The position numbers were made by a program, and so were the translations under genes. Under the pieces are notes generated by a model that was not told the origin of the DNA, did no database searches, and was given only the letters and a program-made list of their open reading frames with translations. Below, one piece after another: positions 1 to 7,623 of a stretch of DNA of 12,925 bases; the first letter of the stretch is position 1; each line of letters opens with the position of its first letter. Origin of the DNA: an uncultured Anaerolineaceae bacterium (lineage in GTDB: Bacteria; Chloroflexota; Anaerolineae; Anaerolineales; Anaerolineaceae); assembly GCA_937894825.1 (NCBI GenBank), contig CALCQT010000152.1, positions 1 through 12,925 of the forward strand. The letters run 5' to 3'.

Positions 1-1037
1 ACGCCTTTATCGAACAATGCCCTCGCAATCATAAAGGTTTGTTCATCACTGCCGATAATAATCGGAATAATCGGCGTCACAGAATTCCCGATGTCAAACC
101 CGAGCGCGGAAACCTCTTTTCGCATTTTGTTCCCGTTTCGAACCAATTGTTCATTCCATTGCGGTTCATCGCGCATGATTCGCAGGGCAGCCAAAGCCGC
201 TGCCGCGCTGGCCGGCTGAATACTGGCGCTGAAGATCATAGATCGGGCGTGATGTTTGATATATCGGACAACCTTGGCGTCGCCGGCGATGAATCCTCCC
301 AGTGAGGCGAAACTCTTACTGAACGTGGACATAATCAAATCGACTTCATCCGTCAGGCCGAATTCAAAGGAAGTCCCGCGTCCTCCGCCGGTCACGCCGA
401 TACCATGAGCATCATCAACCATCAGACGCGCATGGTATTTTTTCGCCAACAGAACCAGTTGATCCAGCGGAGCCAGATCCCCTTCCATACTGAACAGCCC
501 ATCGACAATGACCAATTTACCGGAATCTTCCGGCAATGATTTCAGAACCCGTTCCAAGTGGTCCATGTCATTGTGCTTGAAGCGTTCCAGTTTTCCATAA
601 GAAAGTTTCACGCCATCATAAATACTGGCATGGGCGTCTTTATCCAGAATAGCATAATCATTTTTGCTGACCAGCGCACTGATGGTTCCCAAGTTGACCT
701 GCATACCGGTTGAAAAGACCAACGCGGCTTCTTTCCCAACGAATTCGGCAATTTCCTTTTCCAGCGTTTCGTGGAGTTCAAGTGAACCATTCAAAAAACG
801 GGACCCGGTACAGCTCGTGCCATACTCCTGGATCGCATTAATAGCCGCTTCACGAACCTTGGGATGGGCCGTCAATCCCAAATAGTTGTTCGAACCGCAC
901 ATGATCAATTTCTTGCCGTGGTAGCTGGCAACGGTCCCTTCATTTTCGGACAAAGGCATAAAGTAAGGATAAACACCTTGCTCAATTGCAGCTTCAACCT
1001 CAGCACCATACCCATAACATTTTTCGAAAATGTCCAT
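1..1037 (-). CDS. Alpha-oxoamine synthase family PLP enzyme, serine palmitoyltransferase-like (C-terminus outside window)
   Basis: Reading the minus strand from an ATG at 1037 gives 345 uninterrupted codons running off the left edge, so the C-terminus is missing. The start is supported by AAGGAG about 7 bases upstream. The protein is a fold-type I PLP enzyme of the family that condenses an amino acid with an acyl-CoA (SPT, KBL, BioF, ALAS). Seen: GSNNYLGLTAHP near residue 48, a GSRFLNG segment near 78, the PLP-stacking His136 in DAHAS, Asp208/His211 in VDDAHGIGV, and the Schiff-base Lys241 in TFSKSFASLGG. The YGT-x-C-x-GSRFLNG block and the GVYPYF N-terminus resemble bacterial serine palmitoyltransferases more than glycine C-acetyltransferase or BioF, which suggests 3-ketosphinganine formation; this is inferred from resemblance only. 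It lies 180 bp downstream of folE on the same strand. A perfect TATAAT on the minus strand (1119-1114) could be its own -10 box, but no convincing -35 was found. Confidence 0.85.
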   Translation of the reverse strand, partial: MDIFEKCYGYGAEVEAAIEQGVYPYFMPLSENEGTVASYHGKKLIMCGSNNYLGLTAHPKVREAAINAIQEYGTSCTGSRFLNGSLELHETLEKEIAEFVGKEAALVFSTGMQVNLGTISALVSKNDYAILDKDAHASIYDGVKLSYGKLERFKHNDMDHLERVLKSLPEDSGKLVIVDGLFSMEGDLAPLDQLVLLAKKYHARLMVDDAHGIGVTGGGRGTSFEFGLTDEVDLIMSTFSKSFASLGGFIAGDAKVVRYIKHHARSMIFSASIQPASAAAALAALRIMRDEPQWNEQLVRNGNKMRKEVSALGFDIGNSVTPIIPIIIGSDEQTFMIARALFDKG

Positions 1038-1217
1038 ATTGACTCCTTCGTTGAAAAAATATTCTGCACAAAAATAAAAAATGAATCGCAGAGAATTTAG
1101 CAGTATCTAAAGAATTATACGGTATTTGTCTTTACAATCTCTTGCCGAGCGCGAAAACATGACGAGACACCTTGAGTCCCGCCACATAATCGTTTCTCGG
1201 ATATTTTCCTTTTGGAG

Positions 1218-1808
1218 CTAATCATCCGCTTCGTCTTTCTTAATTTGAGTATAAAAGTCCCTTCGTTTTTCAACATCGGAAAGGAAGACGCCGCGAAAAG
1301 CGCTGGTCACCAGACGGGCCCGTTCTTTTCGTACCCCGCGCATGATGCCGCATAAGTGGGATGCCTCAACATAGACCGCAATACCTGCCGGAGCAATTGA
1401 GGTATCCAAGGCATCCGCAATTTGCCGGGTCAAGCGTTCCTGCAACTGGAGCCGACGAGAAAACATATCCACAATTCGGGGAATTTTGGAAAGTCCAATT
1501 ACCTTTCCATCCGGGATATACGCCACATGCGCTGTGCCAAAAAAAGGGAGTAAATGGTGTTCGCACAGACTGTAAAATTCAATATCCCGAACCAGAACGA
1601 TTCCATCGGATGGCTCATGAAAGACGGCGCCATTGACAATCCCGCTCAAATCCTCCTGGTAGCCACCCAGAATTTCGGGCAGCATTCGCTCAACGCGATC
1701 CGGGGTGTTGATCAGCCCCTCCCGATTCGGATCTTCACCGATTCGCTCAAGAAAGAGCCGAACAGCTTCATAAATTTGTTTTTTTTCGTTCTGATTTTTA
1801 TCCGTCAA
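1218..1808 (-). CDS. folE: GTP cyclohydrolase I
   Basis: A 196-residue protein, the usual length for type I GTP cyclohydrolase. It converts GTP to 7,8-dihydroneopterin triphosphate, the first step of tetrahydrofolate and related pterin synthesis, as a cytosolic homodecamer. Visible signatures are [12 protein letters not shown] (residues 80-91), which supplies zinc ligands Cys82 and His85; the [22 protein letters not shown] block (105-126); and [10 protein letters not shown] (150-159) with the third zinc ligand Cys153. All catalytic zinc residues are present, so it should be active and zinc dependent. The start codon is TTG, and its TTG overlaps the TGA stop of the upstream isomerase gene (TTGA), so translation is probably coupled. 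AAAGG and GGA lie just upstream inside the isomerase coding sequence. No strong terminator is visible after the stop. Confidence 0.97.
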   Translation of the reverse strand: MTDKNQNEKKQIYEAVRLFLERIGEDPNREGLINTPDRVERMLPEILGGYQEDLSGIVNGAVFHEPSDGIVLVRDIEFYSLCEHHLLPFFGTAHVAYIPDGKVIGLSKIPRIVDMFSRRLQLQERLTRQIADALDTSIAPAGIAVYVEASHLCGIMRGVRKERARLVTSAFRGVFLSDVEKRRDFYTQIKKDEADD

Positions 1809-2800
1809 AATTGTCCGACCTTTACGATCTTTTCGCTGACAAACTTCGCGATGCGCGTCTGATTGATAATTGTAGTGAGAAATGCCACCGTCGCTGCGGT
1901 ACCATTCAGCGCCGGTTTCAACAGCGGACGAGCGATCCCCGCCAATTCCGCACCGAGCAGCAACGCTTTCCAGACCTCAACGCCATTGGTAATTCCTCCG
2001 GATGCGATCAACCGGATATCCGGATACTGTAAATGGATAGCTTCGATACATTGGGCTGTTGAAATACCCCAATCAAAAAACGGAGCCGCCAGATCCGCGG
2101 TTTCCGGGCGGCCGTCCGCAATGGTTTCTACTTTCACCCAGGAGGTCCCTCCGGCGCCGGCTACATCAATCATCGACACCCCGGCATCGGTCAGCCTGCG
2201 TGCATCGGATGCTGAGATCCCGCTGCCCACTTCCTTAATCAGGATCGGGACAGGAAAATCTTTGCAAAGCGTCTCAATTTTTGGCAGCAACCCTGAAAAA
2301 TTTGTGTTTCCTGACACCTGGAACACTTCCTGTAACGGATTCAGGTGAAGATAAAGCGCATCGGCCTCGGTAATTTCGACTGCATATAAACAGGAATCAC
2401 GCGTAAAGCGGTAATTCAATTGGACAGCGCCAAGGTTTGCCAAAATTGGGATATCCGGCGCAATTTTACGCGGCTTTTCAATTTTTCCTAAAGACAGTTC
2501 TTCAATAAAAACCCGCAGGGAACCAAAGGCGAAAGGAATCTTCAGTTCATTCGCCGCCTCCAACAAGACGTGATTGATCCGGTTGCCGTCATCCGGACCG
2601 CCGGTCATGGATGAAATCAAAACTGGCGCAGAAATTTTCCTGCCAAGGAATTCGGTCTCCAGGCTGATGTCCGCAAAATCGGTCTCCGGCAACGCTTTAT
2701 GTTCCAGGCGGTAATCGTCAAATCCGGATGGTATCTCGGACTGAACATCCTCACGCAAACATATTTGAATGTGATTTTTTTTTCGAGATACAATTGACAT
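1805..2800 (-). CDS. fni: Type 2 isopentenyl-diphosphate delta-isomerase (FMN-dependent)
   Basis: Interconverts isopentenyl and dimethylallyl diphosphate, using reduced FMN; it is unrelated to the type 1 (Nudix) enzyme. From ATG 2800 the product is 331 aa, normal for the family. Seen: N-terminal SRKKNHI, the SSMTGG flavin-site motif, ANLGAVQ, HLNPLQE (the segment that carries the conserved Gln/Glu), [11 protein letters not shown], the [11 protein letters not shown] phosphate-binding loop, and the C-terminal IASGGITNG and [10 protein letters not shown] loops typical of a TIM barrel. After HLNPLQE the family usually shows QPEGD, whereas here it reads QVSGN, a mild deviation. An upstream in-frame TTG at 2812 would add four residues (MDES). 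ATG 2800 is preferred because KKNHI then sits at the usual distance from the N-terminus and a GGA lies just upstream, though neither start has a strong ribosome binding site. It is coupled to folE by a TTGA overlap. Confidence 0.95.
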   Translation of the reverse strand: MSIVSRKKNHIQICLREDVQSEIPSGFDDYRLEHKALPETDFADISLETEFLGRKISAPVLISSMTGGPDDGNRINHVLLEAANELKIPFAFGSLRVFIEELSLGKIEKPRKIAPDIPILANLGAVQLNYRFTRDSCLYAVEITEADALYLHLNPLQEVFQVSGNTNFSGLLPKIETLCKDFPVPILIKEVGSGISASDARRLTDAGVSMIDVAGAGGTSWVKVETIADGRPETADLAAPFFDWGISTAQCIEAIHLQYPDIRLIASGGITNGVEVWKALLLGAELAGIARPLLKPALNGTAATVAFLTTIINQTRIAKFVSEKIVKVGQF

Positions 2801-2974
2801 AGATTCGTCCAATCAAATATGCATGAGTTTACCATGGAATCATGAATAAACAGCAGGGTTAATCACAGCTATCGAAGCAAATCGTATAGATCCATTGACC
2901 TTGATAACAGACAGAGATGATCATCAAGAGATACCGCAACAGGACAGCAGCGATCTTGAATAGAAGGAGAAGCC

Positions 2975-3925
2975 ATGAAAGTAATCGATTGGCTGCTTGA
3001 CGGGGACATTGTGATCCAATATCTCACAAACAAGTATTTACTGGATCGTTTTTTCGATCATGGCAATCAGGGTTATATTGCCAGGTATCTTGCGCTGTTT
3101 GACCCGGTCAAGAAAGAATGGGGGAATAGTATTTATTCCGGCAAATGGATTTCCAGCACCTATACACTGTTAGAACTGAAGTACATGGAGGTCTATCCGG
3201 ATCATCCATTCTATCAGGACGGCACAAAAAAAGTGCTGGATGGACTTTGGAAAAATCATGGGAAAATTTCCAGGACACGTTATCAGGATATGTGTATGTC
3301 GGCGATGCTATTAAGCCTCATTTGTTATGGGAAAACTCAGGATATCAGGATCCATGAAATCGTTGATTATATTCTGGCACACCAGATGAGCGATGGCGGT
3401 TGGAATTGCGCTTGGGATTCAGCCCATAATCGGTCTGTTGTCAGTTCGGTTCATACGACGATCTCAGTTCTTGAAGCCCTGGCGGATTATGAAACAAATG
3501 GATATAATTATCGGCTATCCGAATTAAAACAACAGGCAACATCGGGACAAACGTATCTGCTAAACAGAAGCCTGTTTAAGTCACTGCGGTCCGGAGGAAT
3601 CATCCATCCGGATATGATCCATTTCCATTATCCCTGCCGCTGGAAATATGATTGTTTTCGGGCATTAGAGTACTTCGCTCGGGTTGACCATCCCTTTGAC
3701 GCCGGCATGCAAGCGGCCCTGGACCTCGCAAAAGATGCTCTCAAGCGAGGGTATATCTCCAAAGGAAAGACTTATTCCGGAAAAATTCATTTCCCTCTTG
3801 AGATGGGGGTAAAAGGACGGTTTAACACTTTCAGAGGTTTATTTATCCTGAAGTCCTATGACCGGAACGCCTATCAGGCGTGTCTCCGCACTGATTTCAA
3901 ATCCCAGGCGACACAAATCCGTTGA
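2975..3925 (+). CDS. Prenyltransferase/squalene-cyclase-like alpha-alpha toroid protein of unknown function
   Basis: A 316-residue soluble-looking protein with no signal peptide or membrane segment. The start is well supported by AGAAGGAGA 6-7 bases before the ATG. The N-terminus (MKVIDWLLDGDIVIQYLTNKYLL) and the internal helix pairs around residues 58-75, 103-118 and 125-170 fit the alpha/alpha toroid of terpenoid cyclases and protein prenyltransferases. The best motif is DGGWNCAWDSAHNRS (140-153), which resembles the QW/DGGW repeats of that superfamily. No DxDD motif of squalene-hopene cyclase is present, and length is about half that of a cyclase, so neither cyclase nor prenyltransferase activity can be claimed. 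Cys/His residues (Cys145, His151, His160, His218, Cys221) could line a pocket. It is transcribed divergently from the isoprenoid gene fni, 174 bp away, a suggestive but unproven link to isoprenoid chemistry. Confidence 0.75.
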   Translation: MKVIDWLLDGDIVIQYLTNKYLLDRFFDHGNQGYIARYLALFDPVKKEWGNSIYSGKWISSTYTLLELKYMEVYPDHPFYQDGTKKVLDGLWKNHGKISRTRYQDMCMSAMLLSLICYGKTQDIRIHEIVDYILAHQMSDGGWNCAWDSAHNRSVVSSVHTTISVLEALADYETNGYNYRLSELKQQATSGQTYLLNRSLFKSLRSGGIIHPDMIHFHYPCRWKYDCFRALEYFARVDHPFDAGMQAALDLAKDALKRGYISKGKTYSGKIHFPLEMGVKGRFNTFRGLFILKSYDRNAYQACLRTDFKSQATQIR

Positions 3926-3968
3926 TGGTTTTTACGATTTTGCAGACCGATTCCCGAAAAACAGCATC

Positions 3969-3991
3969 AAAAGCCGGATCGCATCGGTTTT
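3969..3991 (+). terminator. Weak candidate intrinsic terminator
   Basis: An A-run leads into CCG-g-AT, a CGC loop, then ATCGG and TTTT. This gives a short stem with two bulged G residues, 43 bp after the toroid-protein stop codon. It is placed as expected for a terminator of that gene, but the stem is short and the T-run is only four bases, so it may be fortuitous. The rest of the 236-bp gap up to 4162 holds no ORF that looks real. Confidence 0.3.
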
Positions 3992-4161
3992 ATCGCACCT
4001 TTCAGAAATCGCCAAATGAAATGTTTAGCCTCTTTGACCACCTCATAATGAAACCGAAGGTCACAAATGCCTGGAATACTTTTTTAATATTCTGAATAAC
4101 CGCCAGCGTTATAATAAGACAAAACATACGTTAATTTGCTATTATTTTAGGATAATTTATT

Positions 4162-5589
4162 ATGAGAAAAACAAAAATCATCTGCACACTGGGGCCGGCT
4201 ACCGACCGGGATAACATCCTCACAAAACTGATTGAAACAGGGATGGATGCCGCCAGATTCAACTTTTCCCACGGTTTACATGATGAACAAAAGGGAAGAT
4301 TTGAAAAACTGGTTGCATTAAGGGAAAAGACCGGCTTGCCGATCCCGGCCATCCTTGACACAAAGGGGCCGGAAATTCGTTTGGGAACTTTTCGTGATGG
4401 CCGCGTCAATCTGGTTAAAGGGCAAAAATTTCGCCTGACATCCACGCCGGAAGAGGGCACCAATGAGCAGGTCTCAATTTCATATACTGAGCTCCCAAAA
4501 GAAATTTCAATCGGAAACAGCATTCTGATTGACGACGGACTGGTCGAATTGGTCGTGGTTGACAAAAGTGACGATACGATCGATTGCCTGGTAAAAAACG
4601 ACGGGACGATCTCGGACAAAAAAGGCGTGAATATTCCGGGCGTAGCGCTCAACATGCCATTCATCAGCGAGAAAGACCGAAGCGATATCATTTTTGGCAT
4701 TGAAAACGGTTTCGATTTCATCGCAGCTTCTTTTGTCCGCAGCGCAGCCGATGTCCTGGAAATCCGCGCAATCCTGGACGAATATAACTGCAAAACGATT
4801 AATATCATTTCAAAAATCGAAAATCACCAGGGCGTAGATAATATTGACGAGATCATTGAAGTCTCCGACGCAATCATGATCGCCCGTGGCGACATGGGGA
4901 TTGAACTGCCGCTGGAGGAAATTCCTGTAATCCAGAAAAGTATCATAAAAAAGGTCTACAGAGCCGGGAAACAAGTCATCACTGCAACCCAAATGCTCGA
5001 CTCCATGATCAAGAATCCTCGTCCGACCAGAGCCGAAGCGACCGACGTCGCAAACGCGATCTATGACGGAACCAGCGCAATCATGTTGTCGGGGGAGACC
5101 GCCGCGGGAAAATATCCCCTCGAATCCCTTGAAACAATGATCCGCATTACTGAACGAACAGAACAGGATATTGATTATGTGAAAAGATTTATGCAGGCAG
5201 ATTCCCGCGGAACAACTGTTTCGGAAGCGATCTCGCATGCGACTTGTCTTTCAGCAATCGATCTGAAAGTCAAAGCAATTGTAACCGTCACAAAATCAGG
5301 CACAACAGCCCGGCAAATTTCAAAATTCCGTCCTCCTTGTCCGATCATTGGATGTACGCCCCATGAATCCGTCTTACGGCAGTTAAACCTCTCCTGGGGT
5401 GTAAAACCGCTGCTCATTGAAGAGGAACAGATCTCCACCCGGCTCTTAACCAATGCCGTGACGGCCGCCAGGGACGCAGGGTTTGTCAATAACGGTGATC
5501 TGGTCACGATTACCGCAGGCCTTCCGCTCGGAATTATCGGCAATACCAACCTGTTGAAAATTCATGTCGTCGGAAACGATGATATCTAA
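4162..5589 (+). CDS. pyk: Pyruvate kinase
   Basis: Catalyses the last step of glycolysis, PEP + ADP to pyruvate + ATP, in the cytosol. At 475 residues it matches the compact bacterial form without the extra PEP-utiliser C-terminal domain. Seen in order: KTKIICTLGPAT at the N-terminus, ARFNFSHG (substrate Arg and Ser), LDTKGPEIRLG, the B-domain lid with DDGLVELVV, the active-site ISKIENHQGV lysine/glutamate block, IARGDMGIELP (metal site), ATQMLDSMI, and PTRAEATDVANAI. The Glu in DTKGPE occupies the position known as Glu117 in muscle pyruvate kinase. A Glu there is associated with potassium dependence and a Lys with independence, so a potassium-dependent enzyme is predicted. AGGA lies about 9 bases before the ATG. 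A perfect TATAAT at 4110-4115 is a possible -10 box, though no good -35 accompanies it. A small membrane-protein gene follows closely. Confidence 0.98.
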   Translation: MRKTKIICTLGPATDRDNILTKLIETGMDAARFNFSHGLHDEQKGRFEKLVALREKTGLPIPAILDTKGPEIRLGTFRDGRVNLVKGQKFRLTSTPEEGTNEQVSISYTELPKEISIGNSILIDDGLVELVVVDKSDDTIDCLVKNDGTISDKKGVNIPGVALNMPFISEKDRSDIIFGIENGFDFIAASFVRSAADVLEIRAILDEYNCKTINIISKIENHQGVDNIDEIIEVSDAIMIARGDMGIELPLEEIPVIQKSIIKKVYRAGKQVITATQMLDSMIKNPRPTRAEATDVANAIYDGTSAIMLSGETAAGKYPLESLETMIRITERTEQDIDYVKRFMQADSRGTTVSEAISHATCLSAIDLKVKAIVTVTKSGTTARQISKFRPPCPIIGCTPHESVLRQLNLSWGVKPLLIEEEQISTRLLTNAVTAARDAGFVNNGDLVTITAGLPLGIIGNTNLLKIHVVGNDDI

Positions 5590-5622
5590 TTTATTTCGAG
5601 GGTGCCCGAGGAAGGATTGTAT

Positions 5623-6183
5623 TTGAAAATTTTGGAAAAGATTAAACCGGGGAAAGTTATTCAAATTATCCTGCTTGTCGGGTTTGTTTTGCTCGCAATT
5701 TATGCAATTGAGCACTTTGATTTTGATTTTACGAGAAATTTTATTGAGGAACATCGGATTTTGGGGATTTTCCTCGTATTAGCAATTTATGCCGGGTTGG
5801 GCGCAACGCCAATCCCGTCGGAGCCAATAACAGTTTTTCTAACCGGCTTAGGCGGCCCAACCTGGACAGTTTTTTGTGTTACGATTGGCAATACGATTGC
5901 ATCTTTTATCGAATATTTTATCGGTCATCGCGTTGGTGACGTTTCCGGGTTTGAAAAACGAAAGAAAACGTTACCATTCAATTTGAATAAAATGCCGGTT
6001 GAGGCGGTCCCCTTTCAGTTGTTGGGCAGGATGATTCCCGGCATTGGGGCAAAAAGCGTCGGCGTATTGAGCGGGATTTACCGGGTGAATCTATTCCGAT
6101 TCTTTTGGACATCAATCGTATCGAATTTGGCCGGAGCAATGCTCATTGTATTGAGCAGCATGGGGATTTTCCACCTCGTATAG
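5623..6183 (+). CDS. Small VTT-domain (SNARE-associated/DedA-like) membrane protein
   Basis: An integral inner-membrane protein of about 186 residues with hydrophobic segments near residues 11-30, 46-66, 74-98, 130-148 and 158-182. The GATPIPSEP motif near residue 60 matches the re-entrant P-x-P-x-E helix of VTT/DedA proteins, and GRMIPGIGAKSVGVLSGIYR resembles the second conserved GR-x-x-P-G block. One conserved Arg of that block is replaced by Gly. DedA/VTT proteins are linked to lipid carrier or phospholipid flipping and membrane homeostasis; substrate here is unknown. Start choice: a GTG at 5602 would extend the N-terminus by seven residues but has no spaced ribosome binding site, while TTG 5623 lies 6 bases after AGGAAGGA, so TTG is preferred. 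It begins 33 bp after the pyruvate kinase stop with no terminator between, so co-transcription is likely. Confidence 0.82.
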   Translation: MKILEKIKPGKVIQIILLVGFVLLAIYAIEHFDFDFTRNFIEEHRILGIFLVLAIYAGLGATPIPSEPITVFLTGLGGPTWTVFCVTIGNTIASFIEYFIGHRVGDVSGFEKRKKTLPFNLNKMPVEAVPFQLLGRMIPGIGAKSVGVLSGIYRVNLFRFFWTSIVSNLAGAMLIVLSSMGIFHLV

Positions 6184-6234
6184 TCAAAACCAACCGGAAG
6201 GCTTGCCAGAAAAAATTTCTACAGGAGTGTCGCC

Positions 6235-7329
6235 ATGGGATTCCAGTTACCCGAATATATTGAACCGGATTTTTCCGTCCCCTTCTTCCGGACAGCACCG
6301 GACGTACTGACCCAACCGGTCACAGTCACCGGCGTTGCTCCTGACAATTTCCACGCCACCTCGATCTTTCCGGAATACTTCAAAATCGCTGGCGTGTGGC
6401 GCCTGGCTGAAGAAAGCCGGATGGATTGCTGTGTCCGGGTCAATTCAGAAAACGAGCCGGAAATCATTGAGCCAAGACATTTACAGATTGGAGATAACGT
6501 CGTCCTTGGCCGCACAGAGGACGGCAGTGAAGGAATTTTTCTGCATGTGGATGGGTTTGTGCAAAAGTCAGCTTCCAGAGATCAGTTCGCTTTTCGCAGC
6601 GGGCGCAGCCGTGAAACCGCGTTTTCCAAAGATTATGATCATTTATATGACCTTCTGCACTTCGAAAGAGCGAACGGGAACATTCTGTGGGTGATGGGGC
6701 CGGCCTGCGCATTTGACGCAGACGCACGGAAAGCGATGGAATGGCTGATCGCCAATGGTTATGTGAATGGACTGCTGGCTGGAAACGCGCTCGCTACCCA
6801 CGATCTGGAAGCGGCCATGTTCGGCACTGCACTGGGGCAGAACATTTATTCACAGCAGTCCCATCCCAACGGTCATTACCATCATCTTGATTTGATCAAT
6901 GCGGTAAGAAAAAGTGGTTCAATTGAAAATTTTATTTCTGAGCAGGCCATCGACTCGGGGATTATTTTTTCCTGTCAGAAGTACGGTATCCCGACCGTGC
7001 TGACCGGCTCCATTCGGGATGATGGACCGCTGCCGGATGTGATTGCCGATACCTACCAAGGTCAGGACGCTATGCGCCGATTGGTCCGCCAGGCGACAAC
7101 AGTCATTTGTCTCGCGACACAGCTCCACACCATCGCCACCGGGAATATGACGCCTTCCTACCGGGTTGTCGACGGGACAGTACGTCCGTTGTACATCTAT
7201 TCAGTCGATATCTCCGAATTTGCCGTGAACAAGCTCGGCGACCGCGGCAGTTTGACCGCGACTTCCATCATCACCAATGTGCAGGATTTCGTCGTGATGC
7301 TGTCGAAAGGCCTGAAAACAGAAATATAA
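6235..7329 (+). CDS. TIGR00300 family protein, ornithine cyclodeaminase-like (LOR/SDH-type domain)
   Basis: A 364-residue soluble protein with AGGAG about 9 bases before the ATG. The N-terminal part (residues 18-110) holds QPVTVTGVAPDNFHAT and a beta-rich segment typical of TIGR00300. The C-terminal part is an NAD-binding Rossmann-like domain with GPACAFDADAR (155-165), LLAGNALATHDLEAA (181-195) and GSIRDDGPLPDV (259-269). Related domains form the C-terminal half of the cyanobacterial bifunctional ArgZ/AgrE protein and a methanogen protein reported as an NAD-dependent ornithine cyclodeaminase making proline from ornithine. That activity is therefore the best guess here, inferred from family only. 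Where relatives usually read GPA-hydrophobic-HTG, this protein has CAFDA, so the pocket may differ. It lies 51 bp after the VTT gene and may be the last gene of a pyk-led operon. Confidence 0.87.
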   Translation: MGFQLPEYIEPDFSVPFFRTAPDVLTQPVTVTGVAPDNFHATSIFPEYFKIAGVWRLAEESRMDCCVRVNSENEPEIIEPRHLQIGDNVVLGRTEDGSEGIFLHVDGFVQKSASRDQFAFRSGRSRETAFSKDYDHLYDLLHFERANGNILWVMGPACAFDADARKAMEWLIANGYVNGLLAGNALATHDLEAAMFGTALGQNIYSQQSHPNGHYHHLDLINAVRKSGSIENFISEQAIDSGIIFSCQKYGIPTVLTGSIRDDGPLPDVIADTYQGQDAMRRLVRQATTVICLATQLHTIATGNMTPSYRVVDGTVRPLYIYSVDISEFAVNKLGDRGSLTATSIITNVQDFVVMLSKGLKTEI

Positions 7330-7410
7330 ATGGAAAAATCTTTTTTGGCAGTCCTCTATAAGACAGCATAAAACAAACTGTTATGAGGGTGCAGCCAAGT
7401 TATGATGTCT

Positions 7411-7455
7411 GAAACAAGGTATCGTTCAGGTCGAATGATACCTTGTTTTATTCTG
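7411..7455 (+). terminator. Long hairpin terminator after the TIGR00300 gene
   Basis: Positions 7412-7427 pair with 7433-7448 as a 16-bp stem with one G-T wobble and a five-base loop (AGGTC). The outer part is AAACAAGG/CCTTGTTT, followed by TTATT. It sits 82 bp after the TIGR00300 stop. The T-tract is interrupted, so termination strength is uncertain, but the stem is too long and exact to be chance. Confidence 0.65.
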
Positions 7456-7565
7456 CTTTAAACCAAGATGTTCTTTCCATCCTCTGATATAAACGGGAAA
7501 GAATACTAGGGAAGTTACTCTATCCAATACCCAGACAACGGGATAGACAGACGAATGCAAATAAA

Positions 7566-7594
7566 TTGACATGTCTAAATTGATATGTTATTAT
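7566..7594 (+). promoter_or_regulatory. Sigma-70-type promoter of the PadR-hydrolase operon
   Basis: A perfect TTGACA (7566-7571), a 17-base spacer and TATTAT (7589-7594, 5 of 6 to consensus) predict transcription starting near 7601. A ribosome binding site, AAGGAAG (7609-7615), follows, then ATG 7624. This is one of the best promoters in the window. It overlaps a PadR-type operator. Confidence 0.8.
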
Positions 7595-7601
7595 TAACAT
7601 A
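7584..7601 (+). promoter_or_regulatory. PadR-type operator overlapping the -10 box
   Basis: TATGTTA-TTAT-TAACATA is a perfect inverted repeat with 7-base arms. It contains ATGT-N8-ACAT (7585-7600), the recognised core of PadR-family operators. The -10 hexamer lies entirely inside it, so binding would block RNA polymerase. A TTGAtATGT at 7580-7588 repeats TTGAcATGT at 7566-7574, giving a possible second half-site over the -35. The obvious ligand is the PadR protein encoded just downstream (autorepression), which is an inference. Confidence 0.7.
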
Positions 7602-7623
7602 GTTATAAAAGGAAGACTTGCAC

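Noticed and set aside
39..305. Plus-strand 88-codon ORF
   Set aside because: It lies wholly antisense to the PLP-enzyme gene, has no family-like motifs, and the minus-strand protein is unmistakable.
1138..1170. Weak hairpin CGGGAC/GTCTCG (minus strand) as a folE terminator
   Set aside because: Six pairs with a wobble and no T-run; too weak to call.
4131..4808. Minus-strand 225-codon ORF opposite pyruvate kinase
   Set aside because: Serine-rich antisense shadow of a highly conserved gene; no ribosome binding site or recognisable domain.
7345..7373. TTGGCA followed by a CATAAA/ATAAAA box just after the TIGR00300 gene
   Set aside because: The -10 is poor and the only thing downstream before the hairpin is about 40 bases without a gene.
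7405..7461. Short ORF MMSETRYR... of 19 codons
   Set aside because: It is made almost entirely of the two arms of the terminator hairpin and has no properly spaced ribosome binding site.
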